A stretch of 53,851 bases of DNA from the NCBI GenBank assembly GCA_947490145.1, contig CANLGD010000014.1, forward strand, positions 1-53,851, in the 5' to 3' direction. The notes below the pieces were generated by a model. That model worked only from the letters and a program-made list of their open reading frames with translations. It had not been told where the DNA came from and made no database searches. The DNA comes from Flavobacteriia bacterium. GTDB taxonomy: Bacteria; Bacteroidota; Bacteroidia; Flavobacteriales_D; Crocinitomicaceae. Shown here in pieces: positions 13,375 to 21,020 of this stretch (position 1 is its first letter; each line of letters opens with the position of its first letter). The translations under genes were made by a program, and so were the position numbers.

Positions 13375-14640
13375 TTAACCTATTTTTAATACTTTACTTT
13401 CATTGTTGCCTTCTAGTTTACTTCTCAAAAGCTTCATATCTTCACTTACTTTTTGTTCGATTACCTTGGCGTAAATCTGAGTGGTTCTAATGTTATTATG
13501 TCCTAACATAGAACTTACCGTTTCAATTGGAACCCCATTGGCCAAAGTCACAGTCGTAGCAAATGTATGTCGTGCAATATGGGTTGTGAGTGTTTTCTTT
13601 ATTTTACAAATGGTTGCAAGCTCTTTCAAATAGGCATTGTATCGTTGATTGCTATTTATTGGCAAAAGCTTATTGTTAGAAACGCAATACGGATGATCTT
13701 TATACTTTTCAATAATTGAAAGGGGAATGCTTAAAAGCGGAACACTTTCACGAGTGCCTGTTTTTTGACGGTTGGTAGCAAGCCAATATTCTCCGTCAAT
13801 TCCGATTGTCAAAGCATTACCTTCAAATTGATAAACATCCGTATAAGCAAAGCCTGTATAACAGCAGAAGATAAACACATCTCGCACTTCAGCCAAACGT
13901 GGAATATTAATTTTCTTTAAACGTAAAACTTCTAATTCTTCTTTTGTCAAAATTTCACGATTTGGACTCGTATATGAGCATTTAAACATGTTGAATGGGT
14001 TACTTGGAATCCAATCTAATCCTACAGCCATATTCATGATTTTCTTCAAGTTTTTGATGTATTTGTGTGCTGTATTTGATTGTAGCTTATCAATTGTTAA
14101 AAGATAATGCTCAAATTCTGTTACAAATGCCAAACGCAGTTCTGGAAGTGGTTTATCATTGACCTTGTATTGATGCTTGATAAAAGCTTCTACTTTGTTT
14201 TTGGTTATTTGAAAACGTAAATGTGTTTTTGGACTAATCAAATTAACAGCAACTTTTTCTTTCATTTTTAAATTATGAAAATCGAAACATTCCAAAATAG
14301 TTTTATAGTTTGGTGTTGGTTCTTTTCCTGTCAATTTTTCTTTGATAATTTTTGATGTGATTTTTTGATTCCCACTCAATAATTGATTGTATATTGTCTG
14401 AACTTGTCCTTTGGTTAGGTCCAAAAATTGATTTGTTGTATTTTGTAATACGCCTTTTCCAATTAATCGTTGTGCTTTGGGATCCCATATTTTTTCTTCA
14501 ACAAACCTTTGTAAAGAAATTTCAACTCTAGCTCCATTTACAGTAACCCTCATGTAAATTGGCATTTCATTGTTTTTGTTTACTCTCAATTTATTCAACC
14601 AGAATAAAATTGAAATAGATGTTTTGTTTGAGATATTCAT
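13375..14640 (-). CDS. Tyrosine recombinase / integrase, Bacteroides type
   Basis: The product has 421 residues. The N-terminal Arm-DNA and SAM-like core-binding domains (about 1-215) are followed by the catalytic domain. Catalytic residues visible are HIAR with H354 and R357, H381 in LGHNN, and the nucleophile Y390 in QIYAKV. The first Arg of the usual tetrad is replaced: the motif reads YTGFAYTDV (about 261-269), with Ala where Arg is expected. This is known from IntDOT-like Bacteroides integrases and does not imply inactivity. It would integrate and excise the element. Its upstream DNA (14641-14800) is full of inverted repeats. Only module A has an integrase. Confidence 0.9.
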   Translation of the reverse strand: MNISNKTSISILFWLNKLRVNKNNEMPIYMRVTVNGARVEISLQRFVEEKIWDPKAQRLIGKGVLQNTTNQFLDLTKGQVQTIYNQLLSGNQKITSKIIKEKLTGKEPTPNYKTILECFDFHNLKMKEKVAVNLISPKTHLRFQITKNKVEAFIKHQYKVNDKPLPELRLAFVTEFEHYLLTIDKLQSNTAHKYIKNLKKIMNMAVGLDWIPSNPFNMFKCSYTSPNREILTKEELEVLRLKKINIPRLAEVRDVFIFCCYTGFAYTDVYQFEGNALTIGIDGEYWLATNRQKTGTRESVPLLSIPLSIIEKYKDHPYCVSNNKLLPINSNQRYNAYLKELATICKIKKTLTTHIARHTFATTVTLANGVPIETVSSMLGHNNIRTTQIYAKVIEQKVSEDMKLLRSKLEGNNESKVLKIG

Positions 14641-14661
14641 ATACTTTGTTTTTTGTTAACC

Positions 14662-14688
14662 GATTTGTACACTTTTGGAGAACAAATC
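14662..14688. repeat. 7-bp inverted repeat upstream of integrase
   Basis: GATTTGT at 14662-14668 pairs with ACAAATC at 14682-14688. A second palindrome, TTCAAAGTTTGAA, lies at 14691-14703. Both sit between the integrase start and the interleaved repeats further upstream. They are candidate binding sites for integrase or its regulators. Confidence 0.5.
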
Positions 14689-14737
14689 ACTTCAAAGTTT
14701 GAACCATGTAACGCCCATCATTATTGGCTTTACAAAT

Positions 14738-14791
14738 AATTCGGTCAACAAAATTACAACAAAATGTTGTTGACCGAATTGTTGTAATTTT
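14738..14791. repeat. Two interleaved perfect 13-bp inverted repeats upstream of integrase
   Basis: AATTCGGTCAACA (14738-14750) is complementary to TGTTGACCGAATT (14768-14780). AAAATTACAACAA (14750-14762) is complementary to TTGTTGTAATTTT (14779-14791). The order is X-Y-X'-Y', so the two hairpins exclude each other or form a pseudoknot. The region lies 98-151 bases upstream of the integrase ATG. It may be the attachment region or an RNA switch on integrase expression. Confidence 0.7.
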
Positions 14792-14871
14792 ATTACTTAT
14801 TAGAGGTAAAATTAATTTAGAAAAAAATTCGGGGAGGTGCTGAAATCATTAAATTTAGTGGTATTTAACGA

Positions 14872-14918
14872 AAAAAGCCTTCCGATTGGAAGGCTTTTTG
14901 TGATCCCGCTGGAAGCGG
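14872..14918. terminator. Strong terminator with a second small hairpin
   Basis: AAAAAGCCTTCC (14872-14883) pairs with GGAAGGCTTTTT (14888-14899), a classic intrinsic terminator usable on both strands. Directly after it CCGCT-GGA-AGCGG (14906-14918) forms a second hairpin. The bases TGATCCCGCTGG at 14901-14912 resemble the 3' end of a tRNA read on the minus strand, which could mark an integration site, but only about 12 bases match and no second copy is seen. The next 250 bases to 15167 show nothing else. Confidence 0.75.
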
Positions 14919-15167
14919 AATTTTATTTTAAGTCTGTCATTTTCAATTTATTACATCGACATAAATTACTACTAGCAAATATACTAGCATTTAATTCGTA
15001 ATGTTTTCGACATATTTTAAAGAACTTGTTTTCAGAACAAAAATACATCAAATTAATTCATAATCAAACAAATTGAATGAATTTTTATGAAATCTATTTT
15101 GGTTTCGTATAAATCATTATTGTAAATGACTTTGTAGATAATATAATTTGAGGGACAGTGTCCTATT

Positions 15168-16028
15168 TTATTCATTAATTAATAGACTATTATTTAAATT
15201 TATTTCAAATATTGCAGAATCAATATTAAGTAAATTTACACCAACTTCTTTTACTGGAGGTTTTTCATTATCTTTATATCTAATACTAATATCAGGATCC
15301 AAACCTTCGTAATATTTTTTGGAGATTATTGTAAAATCATCTAAATCAATAATCGATAAAGTAATATCAAGTCTTATAGCTTTCGTAATATCATTTCCGT
15401 ACATACCTATAAAAACCTCTTTTATTTCTTTAATTACTACATATTTTAAATTTTCTTTTTTAAATGGAGTTGTACTATTATCATTATTATCATCAATATT
15501 TAAAATTAGTTTACCATTTTTTCTATCAAAAACTAAATACTTTTTGATATTAATATCATTTTTATTGCTACTTATTAAATAATTAATTTTTCTTGAAATT
15601 TTATTTTTTAAACTATCAATATCATAATCAAATTTGGCATAATACTTTTTGACTTCCGCAATTTCATTATTTATATATTCTTCCTTACTCCTTTTGTGTT
15701 CCTTATAGTCTTTAAAAAAAATAATTGTCAAGGCAACAACAAAAAGGGAAATGGTAATTATTGTGCCCGAAAATTTAAAAAAATAACTTAAAATTATGCC
15801 AAGAAGTATACAAATACCGCATAATAGAATCCCTTGTACATCGCCATTGCCAGAATCAAAACCTGGTAAGGGGAACATTGAAAAATAAAATTTACCTATT
15901 ATGCCAGAAACAAATAAGGGCCCCATCAAATGTTCGATTTTAACACTTTTTTTAATTTGGGCAGTAACTACAAAAATTAAAACCGAACCAATTAATGAAT
16001 ATAAAGTAAGAAGTAAAAGAAATTCCAT
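15168..16028 (-). CDS. Hypothetical membrane protein
   Basis: The product has 286 residues with three to four transmembrane segments in the first 110 (a Leu-rich segment at 1-23, one near 34-56, one near 66-87, one near 90-108). A soluble C-terminal part rich in Ile, Asp and Lys follows, including a beta-like stretch around 160-250. No family is recognised. It is alone between the integrase region and the 62-residue gene. The very AT-rich coding sequence suggests recent acquisition, as with its neighbours. Confidence 0.6.
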   Translation of the reverse strand: MEFLLLLTLYSLIGSVLIFVVTAQIKKSVKIEHLMGPLFVSGIIGKFYFSMFPLPGFDSGNGDVQGILLCGICILLGIILSYFFKFSGTIITISLFVVALTIIFFKDYKEHKRSKEEYINNEIAEVKKYYAKFDYDIDSLKNKISRKINYLISSNKNDINIKKYLVFDRKNGKLILNIDDNNDNSTTPFKKENLKYVVIKEIKEVFIGMYGNDITKAIRLDITLSIIDLDDFTIISKKYYEGLDPDISIRYKDNEKPPVKEVGVNLLNIDSAIFEINLNNSLLINE

Positions 16029-16170
16029 TTTTGCTTGAATAAAATAAATTAATATCTGTTGTTTCTTCTGTTTTTTGGTGTGTAAAAATACATTATTAAT
16101 CTTAATTTGACCTTTTCAGTAATATACAAATTAAATTTATACAATTTCAAACAAAATATACTAAAATTTA

Positions 16171-16359
16171 TTACTTTAATTTTTGCTCCACCTCATCTGT
16201 ATTTAAACCGATAAAGTCACAGAATTCTTGCAAAGAAACTAATTGATGTTTTTGCTTTTTGTGAAGGTCTTTAATTTTACGTAAAATTTCACGAGAATAA
16301 CGTTCACTTTTTCCAGTGATCTGCATGATATCTTTTGGATAAATGACTACTCTTTTCAA
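16171..16359 (-). CDS. Small HTH-like regulator, 62 residues
   Basis: The sequence MKRVVIYPKDIMQITGKSER then YSREILRKIKDLHKKQKHQL fits a short helix-turn-helix with a basic recognition helix, as in small excisionase-like or plasmid-control proteins common in Bacteroidota. Just upstream (16388-16431) are four 11-bp direct repeats that could be its operator. It diverges from the 16653-18579 gene cluster and may control it. Function is inferred from size and context. Confidence 0.55.
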   Translation of the reverse strand: MKRVVIYPKDIMQITGKSERYSREILRKIKDLHKKQKHQLVSLQEFCDFIGLNTDEVEQKLK

Positions 16360-16387
16360 TCTTGAAATTTTAGCGATTTAATACTTT

Positions 16388-16431
16388 ATCTATACACTAT
16401 CTATACATCATCCGTACATGATCTATAAAAA
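16388..16431. repeat. Four 11-bp direct repeats (operator or iteron array)
   Basis: The units are ATCTATACACT, ATCTATACATC, ATCCGTACATG and ATCTATAAAAA, in perfect 11-base register, which puts them on one face of the helix. They lie 29 bases upstream of the 62-residue HTH-like gene and in front of the divergent 16653 gene. Operator for autoregulation is the simplest reading; replication iterons are the alternative. Confidence 0.6.
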
Positions 16432-16533
16432 GAATTATAATCAGATTTATTTTACAAAAATATAGCATTTAAACGTTTAATTTTCATGCAAAAACGGCAC
16501 AATTTAGCACAAATTATATGATTCGGAAGTGCT

Positions 16534-16566
16534 TTGTAAATTAAAGCTACCTCTACTCTAGTTTTG
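16534..16566 (+). promoter_or_regulatory. Probable promoter for the 16653-18579 cluster
   Basis: TAGTTTTG at 16559-16566 fits the Bacteroidota -7 box TAnnTTTG. TTTG at 16533-16536 fits the -33 box, though the 22-base spacer is slightly long. It leaves a leader of about 80 bases containing the hairpin at 16608-16628. Confidence 0.5.
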
Positions 16567-16607
16567 TATTCAGAAACAAATTTTTGGTCGCGACAAAAGA
16601 ATGTTTA

Positions 16608-16628
16608 TTCCAGGGAAAGTCCTTGGAA
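16608..16628 (+). promoter_or_regulatory. Hairpin in the 5' leader of the 16653 gene
   Basis: UUCCAGGG pairs with CCUUGGAA around AAAGU (eight pairs including one G-U). It lies 25 bases before the ATG. No T run follows, so it is not a terminator. An mRNA-stabilising or protein-binding role is possible. Confidence 0.45.
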
Positions 16629-16652
16629 TTTGAATAGTAAAAATTAGAAATA

Positions 16653-17402
16653 ATGGCTAAACAAACTGGCATTATCAAGTTGAAAGGTAAAATCGGAGAT
16701 TTATCTTTCTACAAATCAAAGGATGGACATTTGGCTCGTGAAAAAGGTGGCGTTGAAGCTGACCGAATCAAAAACGATCCAGCGTTTGTTCGAACTCGTG
16801 AGAACGGAGCTGAATTCGGCTCTTCTGCTTCTTCTGGGAAGTTTTCTCGCGATTCTTTACGTCCAATGGCTCTAACTGCATCGGACAACCGCGTTGTGGC
16901 TCGTATGACCAAATTAATGACTCAAATCAAGAATTTGGATTTAACTTCTGTACGTGGACAGCGCAAAGTTGGAGTTGCAATTGCTTCTGCTCCTGCAAAG
17001 GCTTTGTTAAAAGGTTTTGAGTTCAACAAAAATGCGCTTTTAGGTAGCATTTTGTACAAACCTTGGGCGGTGAATACCACAACAGGAGTAATTACTGTTA
17101 CAGGATTAATTCCGGTGAATGATATTACTTTTCCTGCAGGTGCAACGCATATCAGTTTAACTGGATGCTATGGAAATTTAAACTTTGGAACAAACATCGC
17201 AGATGTGAAGTTGACAAACGTTGTGAATTTACCAATTGATGGAACTTCAACAGCAGTTACTTTGACACCTACTGCCATTCCTTCAGGCACAGGTGCAAAA
17301 GTTTTCTTGTTGAAAATTGAGTTTTTTCAAAATGTGAATGGTGTTCAATACTCCTTGAAAAATGGAGCGTACAACGCACTTCGTGTAATTGAGGTGGTTT
17401 AA
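16653..17402 (+). CDS. Element-borne protein of unknown function, possible structural protein
   Basis: The product has 249 residues. The start MAKQTGIIKLKGKIGDLSFY then KSKDGHLAREKGGV is striking and, as I remember, recurs in Bacteroidota hypothetical proteins. A basic, Arg/Ser-rich helical part (about 40-125) is followed by a beta-rich C-terminal half (about 130-249) with alternating Thr/Val/Gly, as in jelly-roll or Ig-like domains. The base composition is less AT-rich than its surroundings and codon use looks optimised (GCT, GGT, CGT), suggesting high expression. It heads a four-gene rightward cluster with its own promoter. A capsid-like or surface role is a guess; no catalytic motif is visible. 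Confidence 0.6.
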   Translation: MAKQTGIIKLKGKIGDLSFYKSKDGHLAREKGGVEADRIKNDPAFVRTRENGAEFGSSASSGKFSRDSLRPMALTASDNRVVARMTKLMTQIKNLDLTSVRGQRKVGVAIASAPAKALLKGFEFNKNALLGSILYKPWAVNTTTGVITVTGLIPVNDITFPAGATHISLTGCYGNLNFGTNIADVKLTNVVNLPIDGTSTAVTLTPTAIPSGTGAKVFLLKIEFFQNVNGVQYSLKNGAYNALRVIEVV

Positions 17403-17414
17403 TTTTTTGTTGCC

Positions 17415-17624
17415 ATGAAAAAACAAAACCGCTTCCTAAGTCCAACTCCAAAATTCCACAGAATTGTGAGAAATATCGGGCTTGGCTTGGTAGCAGCTGG
17501 AGGAGCAATTGTTGCTTCTCCAGTTGTTTTACCAACTGCAATTGTAAGTCTTGCAAGTTACCTCATCGTTGCTGGTTCTGTTGCAAGTGCTGTGGCACAA
17601 AGTGTTACTGCAGACCGAAAATAG
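17415..17624 (+). CDS. Small membrane protein, 69 residues
   Basis: A basic N-terminus (MKKQNRFLSPTPKFHRIVRN) is followed by a long Gly/Ala/Val-rich hydrophobic stretch (about residues 22-64), probably two tightly packed membrane helices, then a short charged tail. It lies 12 bases after the 16653 gene, in the same operon. The size and Gly/Ala-rich pattern would suit a virion membrane protein or a holin. No family is recognised. Confidence 0.6.
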   Translation: MKKQNRFLSPTPKFHRIVRNIGLGLVAAGGAIVASPVVLPTAIVSLASYLIVAGSVASAVAQSVTADRK

Positions 17625-17649
17625 TATTAATCTTTAATTCATATAAACC

Positions 17650-18339
17650 ATGAATAAGAATTGTAAATCAAGTGATTGGCTTTTAAAATTGAAAGCAAAA
17701 AAGAAACCACGTTTCAAACCTGGTTCAGAGCTTTCTGAAAAAGCCAATAAAATGAATATTAACATTCAGGAAGAAGAAAGTGAAACATCCAAAGAGTTGG
17801 ATTTTAAAATGGAAATGGAGCAAAGCGAAAAAGATCGCTTGGAAATTGGTTTAAAAAAGAAATTACGCTTTAAAGCTGGTTCTGATTTGACTGAAAAAGT
17901 GAATTTGGTAAGTGTTGAAACAATTGAAAATTTTGATGAAGATTCGACAGAATCTGAATTGAAATTGATGCTGGAAGAAAACCAAGATGAAACGTTGGAA
18001 ATTACTTGTAAGAAAAAAATCAAATTCAAAGCTGGAGCTGAATTGACTGACAAAGTAAACAAAATCAACATTGATCTTGATGAAAATTCAGACGAAAATT
18101 CTGCTGACACCATGTTGAAAATGGAAATTGAAACAATGGAAAGACAACGTTTAGCTATTGCTTTGAAAAAGAAAATTAAGTTCAAAGCTGGGGCTGATTT
18201 GACTGATAAAGTCAATTTAATCGCTGTTGATTGGGTTGAAGAAATGACTGGTGAACAAGAAGTTGTAACAGTTTCTTTGAAAATCAATTCCACGGTTTGC
18301 CAAACTGAGGTTTCTGAAAATCTAGAGCTGCAGAAATAA
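17650..18339 (+). CDS. Four-repeat charged protein, 229 residues
   Basis: The protein is four tandem repeats of about 53 residues. Each opens with a basic box: KKPRFKPGSELSEKAN, KKLRFKAGSDLTEKVN, KKIKFKAGAELTDKVN, KKIKFKAGADLTDKVN (starting near residues 16, 74, 126 and 178). Each box is followed by an acidic stretch of about 35 residues ending in an LK(M/L) helix. The basic/acidic alternation suggests nucleic-acid or self-association. It follows the 69-residue membrane gene by 26 bases. No known family. The repeats have diverged evenly, so they are under constraint rather than recent slippage. Confidence 0.6.
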   Translation: MNKNCKSSDWLLKLKAKKKPRFKPGSELSEKANKMNINIQEEESETSKELDFKMEMEQSEKDRLEIGLKKKLRFKAGSDLTEKVNLVSVETIENFDEDSTESELKLMLEENQDETLEITCKKKIKFKAGAELTDKVNKINIDLDENSDENSADTMLKMEIETMERQRLAIALKKKIKFKAGADLTDKVNLIAVDWVEEMTGEQEVVTVSLKINSTVCQTEVSENLELQK

Positions 18340-18343
18340 TTTA

Positions 18344-18362
18344 CATTTCGACATGCTCAATG
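18344..18362. repeat. REP-like palindrome 3
   Basis: CATTTCGACATGCTCAATG is a third copy of the TCGAC-GCTC palindrome with arms CATT/AATG. It lies in the 46-base gap between the four-repeat gene and the small holin-like gene. Confidence 0.6.
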
Positions 18363-18384
18363 ACCAAATTAAAAATAAATTAAA

Positions 18385-18579
18385 ATGATACATCACGATC
18401 ACAGCACAGCGATAGGAACAACAACAGGAACGGCTTTATCCGTATTTGCGACTTTAGACACGCAAGATTTTATGAAAACGATTGTTTTGGCTTGTGTTGG
18501 TGCGGTTGTAAGTTTTACGGTAAGTTTGTTTTTGAAATGGATTTGGAAGACGCTTCGAAATCCTCAGCGTAAAAAGTAA
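18385..18579 (+). CDS. Holin-like small membrane protein, 64 residues
   Basis: A short His/Thr-rich N-terminus is followed by a hydrophobic segment (about residues 32-51, IVLACVGAVVSFTVSLFL) and a basic tail (KWIWKTLRNPQRKK). One clear membrane helix with a positive C-terminus is typical of small holins or phage accessory membrane proteins. If it is a holin, it would let the amidase from this element reach the wall. The last gene of the 16653 cluster, it is followed by a terminator. Confidence 0.5.
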   Translation: MIHHDHSTAIGTTTGTALSVFATLDTQDFMKTIVLACVGAVVSFTVSLFLKWIWKTLRNPQRKK

Positions 18580-18608
18580 AGTAAGTTCTTTGAAATAGAT
18601 TAGTTGTG

Positions 18609-18639
18609 AAACGCCATTCGAGAGATTGGCGTTTTTTTA
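18609..18639 (+). terminator. Intrinsic terminator ending the 16653 cluster
   Basis: AAACGCCA (18609-18616) pairs with TGGCGTTT (18627-18634) and runs into seven T. It marks the end of the rightward cluster and probably of the element's coding part. Confidence 0.85.
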
Positions 18640-18751
18640 TTCGATATATTTCTTTATATTTGTTCTTTAAGTGGTATTTTACACAGAGATGTTTGATTAA
18701 TCTGATTGAAATAGATTAAGCAAAAAATTAAAAATAAATTAATATTGAACT

Positions 18752-19171
18752 ATGAATAAATTTGAAGCTATTATCAAAGAGAAAACAAATAATGAATTAT
18801 CTGATATTTACATTAAAAATAGTGGATATCAAGAAGAATTTATGAAACTTGTGGAAATTGAATTAACCAATAGAAACATACCAATTGATTCACTCCTAAA
18901 ATTTAGAGAAGAACAGGAAAGAATAGATGATTCAAAATTAGAACTTGGAGAACAAGGTAGTCAATTTTGGATCGCAGCAGGATTTATCGGAGCAATTTTT
19001 GGTGGGATATGGGCGATTTTTGCTGGATATAGTTATGCATATTCCAAAAAAAAATCAAAAAGCGGGAAAGAATTTTTTGTTTATAATGAATCTACAAGAA
19101 AATACGGAAGAATTATGCTTACAATCGGATCAATAATTTTTGGATTAGCTCTTCTTTCTAGAATATTATAA
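18752..19171 (+). CDS. Hypothetical protein with two C-terminal membrane helices
   Basis: The product has 139 residues. The first 65 are acidic and helical. Then come a membrane segment (about 71-93, FWIAAGFIGAIFGGIWAIFA), a basic loop, and a second segment (about 119-137). No family is recognised. It is preceded by a 170-base spacer and followed by the vWA relic. Confidence 0.55.
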   Translation: MNKFEAIIKEKTNNELSDIYIKNSGYQEEFMKLVEIELTNRNIPIDSLLKFREEQERIDDSKLELGEQGSQFWIAAGFIGAIFGGIWAIFAGYSYAYSKKKSKSGKEFFVYNESTRKYGRIMLTIGSIIFGLALLSRIL

Positions 19172-19218
19172 AATAATCAAAATTCTAAGGTACCTTTAAA
19201 TAAAAAAACAAAAACTGA

Positions 19219-19410
19219 ATGGCAATAAATAGCAAAATTGATGTGTTTTGTTTAATAAATATTTCTGGTTTTATGATTGGAGAACCCATTGATTCAATTA
19301 ATGATGGAATTAAAGAAATATTGAATAAATTAAGCACTGATAACCGAACTCTAGAAAGAATTAGAAACAAGGAATTACTACCATTGTTTCATTTTTATCA
19401 AAGCAATTAA
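19219..19410 (+). pseudogene. Truncated vWA (TerY-like) domain relic, 63 residues
   Basis: The product matches the first 50 residues of the vWA proteins of the Ter operon: VFCLINISGFMIGEPIDSIN here against VYLLLDTSGSMSGEPIEAVK at 29653-30291. The MIDAS signature DxSxS has become NISGF, so metal binding is lost, and the rest of the domain is missing. It is the opposite orientation and about 10 kb from the intact genes. It is a decayed fragment of that family, possibly left by an earlier copy of the Ter cluster. Confidence 0.55.
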
Positions 19411-19447
19411 TGTCATACCTATTTTTTACATATAAATATAATTCATT

Positions 19448-19741
19448 ATGATAAATATCATTAAAGTAATTATTTCAGTTTTATTGTTTCTTTGTTTGGC
19501 AGATATGCCTTACGGATTTTATCAGTTTGTTAGGTTTGCGGGCCTAATTGCGTTCTCAATTTTGGCTTATCAAGCACACGAAAATGGCAAACAGACAGAA
19601 ATGATAATATATGGATGTTTAGCCTTGTTATTTCAACCTTTTTTTAAAATCGCTCTCGGAAGAGAATATTGGAATATAGTTGATTTAGTTGTGGGAATAG
19701 GACTTTTAGTTTCAATATTTGTTAAACAAAAAGAGAATTAG
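19448..19741 (+). CDS. DUF6804-like small membrane protein
   Basis: The product has 97 residues with three or four hydrophobic segments: 4-20, 28-41, 50-63 and 76-91. The conserved string MPYGFYQFVRFAG and the following ALLFQPFFKIALGREYWNI match a family of small membrane proteins that I recall as DUF6804; the number is from memory. Function unknown. It stands alone downstream of the vWA relic. The next 270 bases to the terminator at 20008 hold no gene that I can see. Confidence 0.6.
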   Translation: MINIIKVIISVLLFLCLADMPYGFYQFVRFAGLIAFSILAYQAHENGKQTEMIIYGCLALLFQPFFKIALGREYWNIVDLVVGIGLLVSIFVKQKEN

Positions 19742-20007
19742 AATAATGAAAATTGTTAATTTCTAGATGAATATTTAATAAGACAATTAAAAAAAATAAA
19801 AATTTATAAAAACAAGCAGAACAATAAAAAAATCACAATTAATCATCCAACAAGGAATATTATTAAAAGCACTAGTAAATAGCTTTTCAAAAAGCATTTG
19901 TCTAAATTACTTAAACTGCGGTAATTCAAAGATTGAGGAGGGTGCTCGAAAATTTCTGCAAGAAGAGTGTATTCTGCTACTATAGGTGTTGTAAAGTGAA
20001 ATATAAC

Positions 20008-20037
20008 AAAAGCCCTAGTCCTCGACCAGGGCTTTTC
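20008..20037. terminator. Terminator hairpin, copy 3 of 3
   Basis: AAAAGCCCT (20008-20016) pairs with AGGGCTTTT (20028-20036). It lies three bases beyond the stop of the leftward DUF6943-like gene, as in the other copy. Confidence 0.85.
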
Positions 20038-20039
20038 TT

Positions 20040-20471
20040 TTACCTCACCAATCCTCTAGCAACTTCTCGTTTAATCTTTTTCAAAGTTGCAGCCAAATCT
20101 TCAAAATGATGATCTTTTTCATTTACTGTTTTGAGCAAAATTAGTGACTTTTGAAAAAGTTCATTTTTTGCTTGAGCTTTTTGGAATGTATCGCGGACCA
20201 GGTTAAGCATTTCTTTTTTCCGAATGTACAAAATTACGGAACCGATTAGATGCTGTCGAAATCTGTGACTTTGCCACAAAGCGAAACAAATCCAGTATAA
20301 ACTTTCTTTTTGGTCTTCAGTTTCACATTCAATCACAAAACAATTTGGACAGGCTTCATACAATGGTTTTCCGGAATTTAATCCTTTGTTCAAAACGAAG
20401 AAATGAAACCCAGCGTATTTTTTCGCCGGGTTGTAAGTTGATAATTTAAAACTCGAATTCATAATTATCAT
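20040..20471 (-). CDS. DUF6943-like protein, second intact copy
   Basis: The product has 143 residues, the same length as the paralogue at 3983-4414. The block YNPAKKYAGFHFFVLNKGLN is identical and CPNC is kept; the C-terminal 60 residues differ at about half the positions. It overlaps the 70-residue gene by 26 bases. Identity is strongest in the N-terminal half, which suggests that the core and not the tail carries the function. Confidence 0.7.
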   Translation of the reverse strand: MIIMNSSFKLSTYNPAKKYAGFHFFVLNKGLNSGKPLYEACPNCFVIECETEDQKESLYWICFALWQSHRFRQHLIGSVILYIRKKEMLNLVRDTFQKAQAKNELFQKSLILLKTVNEKDHHFEDLAATLKKIKREVARGLVR

Positions 20472-20658
20472 TTTTGTTGGTTAATGCTTTCATTCTTCTT
20501 TGCGCAAATGCTCTCAAATTGAGATACATTTTTCTCAAATTGCCTCCTTCGGTTTTTTCGAGTTCAAGCTCAAAAAATGCAATTTCTGTTTGTAGTTGCA
20601 GGTAATTCATTCTTGACATGATAGACTTTGCAACAGCTGGGTTTATTACTTCATACAT
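20446..20658 (-). CDS. 70-residue helical protein, second copy
   Basis: It begins MYEVINPAVAKSIMSRMNYL and differs from the paralogue at 4389-4601 at about ten positions. Both copies overlap the DUF6943-like gene by the same amount and share the leader described at 4612-4990. Coupled translation of the pair is conserved, so they probably work together. Function unknown. Confidence 0.65.
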   Translation of the reverse strand: MYEVINPAVAKSIMSRMNYLQLQTEIAFFELELEKTEGGNLRKMYLNLRAFAQRRMKALTNKNDNYEFEF

Positions 20659-20668
20659 ACTATTTAGG

Positions 20669-21005
20669 TTTTAAAATTATGCTCTCCTTAATCGGCTTCG
20701 CCGCCATAATTTTTTCAAAGAAAAGAGAGAAAAAAAACGACTGAAAAGCCGAAAAAAAAGAGAAAAAGAAAGCCTTTTCAACTGGGGCTAAATGAATGGA
20801 TACAAGGTTTTTGATAAAAAAATTTTATTGAACTAAGAATTTTTAGCTAATGAAATTTAAAGGGGAAATGATGAGCGTTTCGATTACGACAACGTAAAAA
20901 TTTTTTATCAAAACTTGCTTGACCTTGGAGAAATGAAATGAAAGCCCCTAACTTTGCTTTCATTTTTTTATTTTTGAATTAATTAATAAAAATCAATACT
21001 TTAGT
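20669..21005. repeat. Non-coding leader, second copy of 4612-4990
   Basis: It repeats the hairpin AATCGGCTTCGCCGCCATAA, the purine-rich tract and the terminal gaccttggagaaa block of the first copy, with diverged spacers. No gene is present. It lies between the leftward 70-residue gene and the rightward 21021 gene. Confidence 0.55.
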
Positions 21006-21020
21006 GAAAAATATTAGAAT

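Noticed and set aside
14895..14912. tRNA 3' end as integration site next to the terminator after the integrase region
   Set aside because: TGATCCCGCTGG resembles a tRNA end but only about 12 bases match, no tRNA follows, and no second copy is seen in the window.
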